The notes beneath the pieces are model-generated. The model had not been told where the DNA came from. It did not search any database and was given only the letters and a program-made list of their open reading frames with translations. From Solibacillus sp045640265 (GTDB lineage: Bacteria; Bacillota; Bacilli; Bacillales_A; Planococcaceae): 9,977 bases of DNA. The stretch is taken from assembly GCA_045640265.1 (NCBI GenBank), contig JAZUES010000140.1:1-9977 (forward strand), written 5' to 3'. The translations under genes were made by a program, and so were the position numbers. Shown one piece after another: positions 1 to 5,635 of this stretch. Each line of letters opens with the position of its first letter. The first letter of the stretch is position 1.

Positions 1-61
1 ACGTAAAATGTATACGCATTTTCACTTAAAATAGGATTAGTCTGCCCATTTATTATACCCT

Positions 62-93
62 TATAATGCCTTTTTCTCGGCTTATTTTATAAT
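62..93 (+). promoter_or_regulatory. Candidate -10 elements upstream of the ABC-F gene
   Basis: Two perfect TATAAT hexamers lie at 62-67 and 88-93 on the strand of the ABC-F gene. Neither has a convincing TTGACA-like -35 at 16-18 bp spacing, nor a TGn extension, so the promoter is not settled. Use of the first would place the hairpin at 104-126 inside the leader transcript. Use of the second would place that hairpin at the very 5' end. The rest of 1-100 is A+T-rich and shows no gene. Confidence 0.3.
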
Positions 94-103
94 GAATTCT
101 AAT

Positions 104-132
104 CCTTCTGAAGCTTTTTCAGGAGGTTTTTT
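104..132 (+). terminator. Hairpin with U-tract: terminator or leader attenuator before the ABC-F gene
   Basis: CCTTCTGAA (104-112) pairs with TTCAGGAGG (118-126) as a 9-bp stem with one U-G pair and a 5-nt loop. Six T residues follow at 127-132, then ATTT. This is the form of an intrinsic terminator on the + strand. It could end a gene lying left of the window. If the TATAAT at 62-67 is the promoter, it could instead be an attenuator in the ABC-F leader. The sequence alone does not decide between these. Confidence 0.6.
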
Positions 133-179
133 ATTTGTCTATGCGTATGCATTCATACCATTATGATGGGGATGATTGT

Positions 180-251
180 ATGCACGTTAAAAGATTATCT
201 CCAATTATGGCACTTGCTAAATACATTGGAGGTGGCGTCTATGCCGATTGA
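180..251 (+). CDS. Putative 23-aa leader peptide overlapping the ABC-F start
   Basis: This short open frame begins MHVKRLSPIM and ends KYIGGGVYAD, followed by TGA at 249-251. GGGGATGAT at 168-176 complements the 16S rRNA tail well and leaves 7 nt to the ATG, so initiation is plausible. The frame differs from that of the ABC-F gene. It covers the ABC-F ribosome binding site (228-232) and stops 8 nt inside that gene. Leader peptides of this kind precede many ribosome-targeting resistance genes, where a drug-stalled ribosome changes the mRNA fold. That role is inferred here from position and from the stem described separately. I do not recognise the peptide itself. It could be a chance open frame. 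Confidence 0.5.
   Translation: MHVKRLSPIMALAKYIGGGVYAD
195..235 (+). promoter_or_regulatory. Stem that sequesters the ABC-F ribosome binding site
   Basis: ATCTCCAAT (197-205) pairs with ATTGGAGGT (225-233): eight Watson-Crick pairs and one U-G, with a 19-nt loop. Two further U-G pairs (196-234 and 195-235) can extend the stem to 11 bp. The right arm contains the whole GGAGG that serves the ATG at 241. The left arm is codons 6-9 of the leader ORF. A ribosome paused there would melt the stem and free the site, as in ermC-type translational attenuation. The pairing is read directly from the sequence; the control mechanism is inference. Confidence 0.55.
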
Positions 252-1701
252 ATTACAAAATATGAGCTTCGGATTTGATGAACTGGAGCAACCAATATTT
301 CAACATGTACATTTGAATATTGATACAAAATGGCGTCTTGGACTAGTTGGAAGAAATGGGCGAGGTAAAACAACGCTATTAAATTTACTAATGAATAAAT
401 ATCCGTACACTGGTGACATATTTTGTGACGTGGAGTTTGTCTCCTTCCCGCAAACGATTTCCAATAAAGAAATGCTAACATATTATGCAATCGATGAAGT
501 TATGCCTACCGAATTATGGAAATTAGAACGTGAATGTCAATTACTTCAGTTAAATAAGGAAATCTTATGGCAACCGTTTGAGCAATTATCAGGTGGCGAG
601 CAAACAAAAGTTTTATTAGCAGCACTTTTTTGTGATGAGTCGCGCTATCCCCTACTTGATGAACCGACGAACCACTTAGATGTGCAGGCAAGAAATATCA
701 TTTCAAAGTATTTAAAAAAGAAAAATGGATACATTGTTGTGAGCCATGATCGTGCGTTTCTTGATGAAGTGGTCGATCATATCTTGGCTATAGAAAAAAG
801 CCAATTGTTGATTTATAAAGGTAATTTTTCTACGTATGCTGAACAGAAGGAAATGCAGGACCACTATGAATTGGCTCAAAATCAATTGATAAAATCCGAA
901 ATTGACCGCTTAAAAAGTACAGCCAAGGAAAAAGCGAATTGGGCTGTAAAAAAAGAAGGAATGTCTGGAAACAATGCCTTCGCTCGCGCACAAGCTGCTC
1001 GTATGATGAAGCGATCTAAAGCCATTGAAAAACGAATGAATACCCAAATAGAGGAAAAGACCAATCTACTACATAACATTGAATTGGTTAGTTCACTAAC
1101 GATGAATTGTTTATCCAGTCATCGAAATCCTTTCATCCGAGTGAAAAACTTTACCTTAAGCTATGGTGATAAGCCCCTATTTCAACCGATTTCATTTGAA
1201 CTTCATCAAGGTGAACAAGTAGCGTTCGTAGGTCCAAATGGCAGCGGAAAAACATCGTTGTTAAATTATTTACTTGATCAACCATTTAACGGAAATGTAC
1301 ATGGCGAAATTGTTATCTCTCCAGGTGTAACGAAGAGCGCTATCCGTCAAAAATACGATGACAATACGGGTTCATTAAAGGATTTTGCCAATAACTATCA
1401 ACTTGATTACACACTTTTTTTAAATAACTTACGAATATTAGGCATGGAACGTGATGTGTTTAATGTGCCGATTGAACATATGAGCAATGGTCAAAAAAAG
1501 AAAGTCGAGTTTGCCAAGTCTTTGGGTACATTAGCAGAACTCTATATTTGGGATGAACCATTAAATTATTTAGATGTTTTTAATCAGCAACAAATTGAAG
1601 CGATGATTGATTTCTATAAACCGACACTGCTATTTGTAGAACACGATCAAACCTTCTTTTCAAAGATTGCATCAAAAACAATAGAAATTATTTCACTGTG
1701 A
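241..1701 (+). CDS. lsa: Lsa-family ABC-F ribosomal protection protein
   Basis: This 486-aa cytoplasmic protein has two ABC ATPase domains and no membrane segments, as in ABC-F proteins. These bind the ribosomal E site and dislodge peptidyl-transferase drugs. Domain 1 has Walker A GRNGRGKT (37-44), signature LSGGE (116-120), Walker B ending DE (140-141) and His169. A charged helical linker spans about 200-285. Domain 2 has GPNGSGKT (331-338), MSNGQ (414-418), Walker B D438-E439 and His468. Stretches such as VSHDRAF, VDHILAIEKSQL, LDYT.FLNNLR.LGMER and AELYIWDEPLNYLDVFN match the Lsa group (lincosamide, streptogramin A and pleuromutilin resistance in enterococci and relatives). The start at 241 is chosen because GGAGG lies 8 nt upstream; the frame is open back to 163, but no ribosome binding site precedes that ATG. 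The exact Lsa subtype and drug spectrum cannot be told. The linker tip looks shorter than in Lsa(A). Confidence 0.9.
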   Translation: MPIELQNMSFGFDELEQPIFQHVHLNIDTKWRLGLVGRNGRGKTTLLNLLMNKYPYTGDIFCDVEFVSFPQTISNKEMLTYYAIDEVMPTELWKLERECQLLQLNKEILWQPFEQLSGGEQTKVLLAALFCDESRYPLLDEPTNHLDVQARNIISKYLKKKNGYIVVSHDRAFLDEVVDHILAIEKSQLLIYKGNFSTYAEQKEMQDHYELAQNQLIKSEIDRLKSTAKEKANWAVKKEGMSGNNAFARAQAARMMKRSKAIEKRMNTQIEEKTNLLHNIELVSSLTMNCLSSHRNPFIRVKNFTLSYGDKPLFQPISFELHQGEQVAFVGPNGSGKTSLLNYLLDQPFNGNVHGEIVISPGVTKSAIRQKYDDNTGSLKDFANNYQLDYTLFLNNLRILGMERDVFNVPIEHMSNGQKKKVEFAKSLGTLAELYIWDEPLNYLDVFNQQQIEAMIDFYKPTLLFVEHDQTFFSKIASKTIEIISL

Positions 1702-1715
1702 AGGCGGCTTGTTTT

Positions 1716-2267
1716 ATGATATTAGAATTAAAATTAATTAACCTTATCGAATCAGATTATTTTTTATGTTCAATTTTAAAAAAGGTGGAAGAATTGCAAT
1801 TGAATGATTGTTGGGTGGCAGCTGGGATCATAAGAAATCAAGTTTGGGATTATCTCCATAACATGCAAACCAAAATAAATGATATTGATGTCATTTACTT
1901 TGATGAATCAGATACTTCAATACAGATGGAAAAAGAATTGGAATCAAAATTAAAAATATTAATGCCTAATCAGCCTTGGTCAGTAAAAAATCAAGCTAGA
2001 ATGCATATTAAAAATGGTATTGATCCATATTTATCCTCGTATGATGGTGTTGCTCATTTTCCTGAAACTCCAACATCAATTGCGGTTCGTATGAAAAATA
2101 AAGAATTAGAGATTATGGCTCCTTATGGCTTGCAGGATTTATTCGAAGCACGAGTTAGACCCACTCCTCCATACCAAAAAGGTTCCCAGCTACATCCAAT
2201 TTATTTGGACCGAATTCAAAATAAGAAGTGGGACACCATTTGGAGGAATTTAGTTATTGAATCTTAA
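1716..2267 (+). CDS. Nucleotidyltransferase family protein (PF06042 type)
   Basis: A 183-aa soluble protein resembling the NTP_transf_6 (PF06042) family, distant relatives of the pol-beta nucleotidyltransferase fold. GIIRNQVWDYLH (37-48) is the family's glycine-arginine motif. It is followed by NDIDVIYFD (55-63), whose Asp56 and Asp58 are the likely metal-binding pair. NQARMH, the PET segment, the LEIMAPYGLQDLF segment and RPTPPY also fit the family. The length is about normal. No substrate is established for the family as far as I know. The start at 1716 is preferred because AAGGCGG sits 8 nt upstream; a GTG at 1698 overlapping the previous stop would add six residues. The gene begins 14 nt after the ABC-F gene and probably shares its transcript. 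Whether it helps in drug resistance is unknown. Confidence 0.8.
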   Translation: MILELKLINLIESDYFLCSILKKVEELQLNDCWVAAGIIRNQVWDYLHNMQTKINDIDVIYFDESDTSIQMEKELESKLKILMPNQPWSVKNQARMHIKNGIDPYLSSYDGVAHFPETPTSIAVRMKNKELEIMAPYGLQDLFEARVRPTPPYQKGSQLHPIYLDRIQNKKWDTIWRNLVIES

Positions 2268-2373
2268 AACAAAGTATCCTCAAATCAATGAAGAGGTATT
2301 CATGAACAATATCACGAAGTTATTCTTGATAAGCTCGGAATTGCTATAGATTAAAGTAGTACCGTGAATCAAA
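2268..2373 (+). other. Spacer with possible decayed coding sequence
   Basis: No intact gene is seen here. One frame reads YPQINEEV at 2275-2298. After a 1-nt shift, another frame reads HEQYHEVILDKLGIAID and ends at a TAA (2352-2354). Together these look like the C-terminus of a protein broken by a frameshift, of unknown family. A second reading is a 15-codon ORF at 2302-2349 (MNNITKLFLISSELL) preceded by AAGAGGT, which could be a leader peptide for the methyltransferase. Neither is proven. Confidence 0.3.
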
Positions 2374-2401
2374 CTTCTTCTCTTTTTGAGAAGAGGTTTT
2401 T
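2374..2401 (+). terminator. Hairpin terminator or attenuator before the methyltransferase gene
   Basis: CTTCTTCTC (2374-2382) pairs with GAGAAGAGG (2388-2396) in a 9-bp stem with one U-G pair and a TTTTT loop. Five T residues follow (2397-2401). It would end the ABC-F/nucleotidyltransferase transcript. The methyltransferase ribosome binding site starts only 7 nt after the T run, which leaves no room for a separate promoter between them. The hairpin may therefore act as an attenuator, with GAAGAGG at 2290-2296 able to pair with its left arm as a possible anti-terminator. Confidence 0.7.
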
Positions 2402-2420
2402 AATATTTAGGAGGAATTAG

Positions 2421-3227
2421 ATGAAGGCAATTATTGATTATTACCAACAATTTGATGAATGGGGCCGCTTAGATAGAGAGCCGATAGAATACAAAGTAAA
2501 TTGGCATTATATCAAAAAATATTTACCGAATAGTGGACATATTTTAGATAATGGTGCCGGTCCTGGCAAATATTCAATAGCCCTAGCTAAAGAAGGATAC
2601 TATGTAACATTGTCAGATTTGACACCTAAATTAGTTGAAGTGGCAAAGGAAAAAGCGAGTGAATTAAACTTAAAACAACAATTTGATGATTTTTTAGTAG
2701 CTGACGCCTGTAATCTTGATCGACTTACCGACGAGAAATTTGATGCCTCGCTCATGCTTGGGCCAATGTATCATTTACAAAATGAGGATGACCGAATTTT
2801 AGCGATAAATGAATTAAATCGGGTGACTAAAAAAGATGGCCTTGTATTTGTTGCCTTTATGCCTAGATCCAAACATATTTTTAATTCCTTAATACGTCCA
2901 GAAATTTGGAAGCCGAATGATAATATAGATGCTATTCAACACTTTTCTAAAACAGGCTGCTTTAATCATTCAGATGCAAATCGTTTTACCGGAGCATACT
3001 ATTATGAAATTAAGGATATTGAACCGTTTATGGAGTCTCATGGTTTTCAAACTATCCAATTAATAGGTTCGAACATAGCGACAACTTTGGATGACGCGAA
3101 TTGGGATTATTGGCGAAATAAAGGCGAAGAACAACAGGTACTTGATTTCATTATTAATAATTCAGGAGATCCATATTTATTAGGTATGTCTTCACACTTA
3201 CTTTATATTGGGAAAAAGGTAAAATAA
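2421..3227 (+). CDS. Class I SAM-dependent methyltransferase
   Basis: A 268-aa soluble protein with a Rossmann-type methyltransferase domain. The SAM-binding glycine motif is ILDNGAGPGKY (41-51). Asp66 in TLSDLTP is the likely ribose-binding acid. VADACNL (93-99) is the adenine-contact region, and FDASLMLGPMYHLQ (107-120) is motif IV. The C-terminal 130 residues probably form a substrate cap. There is no signal peptide. AGGAGG at 2409-2414 stands 6 nt before the ATG and fixes the start. Similar proteins are common in Bacillales, but I know of no defined substrate. Its place after an ABC-F gene invites the idea of ribosome or drug methylation, which is not shown. A bidirectional terminator follows 49 nt after the stop. 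Confidence 0.8.
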   Translation: MKAIIDYYQQFDEWGRLDREPIEYKVNWHYIKKYLPNSGHILDNGAGPGKYSIALAKEGYYVTLSDLTPKLVEVAKEKASELNLKQQFDDFLVADACNLDRLTDEKFDASLMLGPMYHLQNEDDRILAINELNRVTKKDGLVFVAFMPRSKHIFNSLIRPEIWKPNDNIDAIQHFSKTGCFNHSDANRFTGAYYYEIKDIEPFMESHGFQTIQLIGSNIATTLDDANWDYWRNKGEEQQVLDFIINNSGDPYLLGMSSHLLYIGKKVK

Positions 3228-3276
3228 CTAACTCAGTATATAGATACTGAAAAGGTTGAAATCGATACACTATAAA

Positions 3277-3304
3277 AAGCTCAACAAGTCCCCCTGTTGA
3301 GCTT
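3277..3304. terminator. Bidirectional terminator between convergent transcripts
   Basis: AAGCTCAACA (3277-3286) pairs perfectly with TGTTGAGCTT (3295-3304) over 10 bp, with an 8-nt loop. On the - strand the stem is followed by TTTTATAG, a good U-tract for the end of the transporter operon. On the + strand the tail is CCTTTATTATT, weaker, serving the methyltransferase gene. The convergent stops at 3227 and 3323 flank it. Confidence 0.85.
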
Positions 3305-3322
3305 CCTTTATTATTCCAAAAA

Positions 3323-4234
3323 TCAAACTACCTCATGATAATAAAGTGCATACAAATCATTCAATGTCACTTTTCCAAACGCAAAGTCCATTACGTTATG
3401 CTCAACTAAAAATGATGTCAACTCGCTTAACAGCTCAGGCTCTGAACTTGGCAAATGAAGTAACGTCATATCATTAACTAATGTTTGCTGTTCAATAAAT
3501 GGGTAAATGTCTTTGAGTTGTTGTTTCAGTGAATCCTCCATATTTTTCACACGAATTGTTTTAATTTTTGCTTGGCTAAAACCTTCTACAATTTGATTTG
3601 CATTGACTAGCTTGCCTTCGTTAAATAAGAAAATACGATCTGCATACTTTTCAAGGTTATCAAGTAAATGTGACGCGATGATGATCATCTTACCTTCTGC
3701 TTTTTTCTTCAACAAAATTTTCGAAATCACTTCGACGTTATTTGGGTCAAGCCCATTCATAACCTCGTCCATCATCATAATGTCTGTATTGGCCACGATT
3801 TGCATTGCGAAGCATAAACGCTGACGCATACCAAGTGAATACGTGCCCGTTTTTTTATTGACGTAATGTCCCATATTTAAGGCTTCAATCGTTTCATCAA
3901 TGAGCTTCATGTCTGATTTCCACATCATCGCATACATTTTCATATGCTCACGACCACTCAAATGGTTATATAAATCACTTTGATCCGGCATCATCGATAC
4001 GAATTGATGGATTTTCACTTCGTTTGTTTTACTAGAATATCTTAAACCGTTATCAAAAAGGACTTTACCGCTTGTAGGTACTAAATAGTTCATTAACACA
4101 TTCATTAACGTTGATTTTCCTGTCCCATTCGGTGCAACAAGGCCAATTAATTCTCCTTGCTCAAAGGTAATTGAAATATCATCTAATACTACCTTTTCTC
4201 CAAAATTAACCGTTATATTTTGAATATCAATCAT
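3323..4234 (-). CDS. ABC transporter ATP-binding protein (ABC-2 exporter type)
   Basis: This 303-aa cytoplasmic ATPase powers the membrane proteins encoded upstream in the same operon. It shows Walker A APNGTGKST (34-42), signature YSLGMRQRL (132-140), Walker B DIMMMDE (151-157), a D-loop NGLD (160-163) and switch His190. The residue after the catalytic Glu157 is Val instead of the usual Pro. About 95 residues beyond the ABC core form a C-terminal domain, as in many drug- and peptide-exporter ATPases. AGGAGGG (4248-4242) overlaps the TAG of the preceding permease and lies 7 nt before the ATG, so translation is probably coupled. It is the only intact ATPase in an operon with three permeases. 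A vestige of a second ATPase start survives at 5616-5635. The substrate is unknown. Confidence 0.9.
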   Translation of the reverse strand: MIDIQNITVNFGEKVVLDDISITFEQGELIGLVAPNGTGKSTLMNVLMNYLVPTSGKVLFDNGLRYSSKTNEVKIHQFVSMMPDQSDLYNHLSGREHMKMYAMMWKSDMKLIDETIEALNMGHYVNKKTGTYSLGMRQRLCFAMQIVANTDIMMMDEVMNGLDPNNVEVISKILLKKKAEGKMIIIASHLLDNLEKYADRIFLFNEGKLVNANQIVEGFSQAKIKTIRVKNMEDSLKQQLKDIYPFIEQQTLVNDMTLLHLPSSEPELLSELTSFLVEHNVMDFAFGKVTLNDLYALYYHEVV

Positions 4235-4246
4235 CGGTCTTCCCTC

Positions 4247-5458
4247 CTATTTTACTAGCTTAAATTTTTTATTTAATGAGACTATTAATGTTATCGTCAG
4301 TAGCATAACTGTCGAAATCGCCAACAGCTGTAGCCCTATGCGATAGTCTAAATGCTCGCTTGAAAAGTAAAAGTTTTGATACTTTGAGGCAATTTTACCC
4401 ACTTGGATATAAGTTGTTGGATACTTTTCAACATCCCAAAAATAGCCGACACCACGACTCGTATAAAATTTCTCACCGAAAATTAAAAGTAAGCCGCCCG
4501 CTAAATTCACCATTTCTTGACGGAATAGCACACTACATATTAGTACAACATTGATCATAACGATGAACCATGCGAACAGTAACGCAAGTGATTGCAATAA
4601 AAATGTACCAAGTGTCATCATTTTAAAACTTCCATCTTGACTCCATTGAAGATCGATTGCATATACCGGCGACGGTAATTGGAAGTGCCCAAAACCAGAT
4701 TGAATGCCAATAATAATAAATCCAACAAATAACGGAACAAATAATGTTAAGCTTCCGATTAGTGAAACAGACATTTTCACAAGTAACCTCTTCCAATCTG
4801 CTATCGGGAAGCCTTTTAAAACAGAAGGATGACGACGATCCTTCGTTACAATATCGATTGAAAGTAACATTACACAAATGATTAAAATAATGGGCAGTGA
4901 CCCTTTTAATAATCGTTCAAATGTTTGCAACGCTGTCCGCTGTTCAAACAATTTAGTTGATAACTCATAATCTGCATTCGCATACGCTTTATAGCGCACA
5001 TGTTGATCTAAGTAATTGTAAAATCCTTCAGCGTCTGCAAATTTCCTGTCATTTACATAGTAGCGATCATTGTATGAAATGGCTTCATAGTAATACGTAA
5101 TATAATTCGTAAGGAAATACCATTCACTTGTGACCTCTGCATACTTTTGCAAATCATTGTTATCGAGTGCATCGAGCCTTGCCTTATCAAGTGGATTGAT
5201 TTCACTGAACCTATAATAGGCATCCAATGTAACAGGATGTATTTCTCGAAGGTCTCTACTTGCTATGTCATCAATAAATTCTTGTCGCGTTAAATAGCGT
5301 GCTTCAATGTCCTCATAGTCTACCTTTTCAATTGGATTGTAGGCAGGAGCCACTTTGAATACATAAAAAATTGCTGCAAATGCTAGCAAAAAATAAATTG
5401 CTAAGTTTTTCTTATTCGTAAAAAACTGTTTCAATTCAAATTTAAAATATCTACACAT
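4247..5458 (-). CDS. ABC-2 type permease, paralogue B (403 aa)
   Basis: A 403-aa membrane protein. One transmembrane helix near 19-37 is followed by a long, presumably extracytoplasmic domain (about 40-185) rich in Tyr and acidic residues. A C-terminal membrane half has segments near 187-205, 227-252, 284-328 and 375-396. The motif DIVTKDRRHPSVLKGFPIADW between membrane segments is shared with its neighbour. It matches the permease at 5636-6847 without any length difference. Hand counting gives about 75% identity in the first 60 residues but about 44% over residues 61-145. The ribosome binding site is GGGGGA upstream of the ATG at 5458. It is the second permease-403 copy of an ancestral duplicated unit. 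The ATPase gene follows after 12 nt. Confidence 0.88.
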   Translation of the reverse strand: MCRYFKFELKQFFTNKKNLAIYFLLAFAAIFYVFKVAPAYNPIEKVDYEDIEARYLTRQEFIDDIASRDLREIHPVTLDAYYRFSEINPLDKARLDALDNNDLQKYAEVTSEWYFLTNYITYYYEAISYNDRYYVNDRKFADAEGFYNYLDQHVRYKAYANADYELSTKLFEQRTALQTFERLLKGSLPIILIICVMLLSIDIVTKDRRHPSVLKGFPIADWKRLLVKMSVSLIGSLTLFVPLFVGFIIIGIQSGFGHFQLPSPVYAIDLQWSQDGSFKMMTLGTFLLQSLALLFAWFIVMINVVLICSVLFRQEMVNLAGGLLLIFGEKFYTSRGVGYFWDVEKYPTTYIQVGKIASKYQNFYFSSEHLDYRIGLQLLAISTVMLLTITLIVSLNKKFKLVK

Positions 5459-5469
5459 ATCGTTTCCCC

Positions 5470-5613
5470 CTACGCCCTTTTAATTGAAGTTCATGAAATG
5501 GAATGGATTGTACGGGAAGAAGCTAATTAATGATGGGAAAATTATCGGTAGAAAGAACAAAATAAAATATATAAACAAAGTTAGGTACATGTTTTTAAGA
5601 AGGACTTGAAACT
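5470..5613 (-). pseudogene. Remnant of a second copy of the 371-aa permease gene
   Basis: Read on the - strand, this spacer encodes VLLKNMYLTLF, FILFFLPI, FPSLIS and PYNPF in one frame. It matches residues 283-323 of the permease at 6861-7976 almost codon for codon at the DNA level. A TAG stands just before the match and a TAA (5482-5480) follows MNFN. After that, AAA AGG GCG TAG (5479 down to 5470) mirrors the KRT-stop end of the intact gene, and the sequence leading to the next ATG resembles the intact gene's downstream ribosome binding site. About 45 codons are missing between the two matches, and the first 280 or so are gone. It cannot make a functional permease. Confidence 0.85.
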
Positions 5614-5615
5614 AG

Positions 5616-5635
5616 TATCAATCATGTCGCTTCTC
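5616..5635 (-). pseudogene. Vestige of a second ATPase gene start
   Basis: Right after the stop of the upstream permease, GAGAAGCGAC leads to ATGATTGATA (5625-5616). The intact ATPase gene starts in the same setting: permease TAG, GAGGGAAGACCG, then ATGATTGATA. The ten bases from the ATG are identical, and the preceding ribosome binding site is nearly so. The match ends where the permease remnant begins, so this is probably a deletion junction. The vestige would now read only 14 codons before a stop. The match is short, so confidence is moderate. Confidence 0.6.

Noticed and set aside
145..158. Small inverted repeat GTATG-CATT-CATAC just before the leader ORF
   Set aside because: A 5-bp stem in A+T-rich DNA is expected by chance, and it overlaps no clear promoter.
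163..240. In-frame upstream start for the ABC-F gene at 163, giving 26 extra residues
   Set aside because: There is no ribosome binding site before 163. The ATG at 241 has GGAGG at ideal distance, and the protein from there begins like other Lsa proteins.
4623..4877. Overlapping - strand frame inside the 403-aa permease gene
   Set aside because: It is in another frame of a clearly conserved gene, with Cys/Ser/Trp-rich text typical of shadow frames and no start signal.
5603..5625. 14-codon ORF starting at the vestigial ATPase ATG
   Set aside because: It is explained as the start of a deleted ATPase gene read out of frame into the permease remnant. It is unlikely to be a functional peptide.
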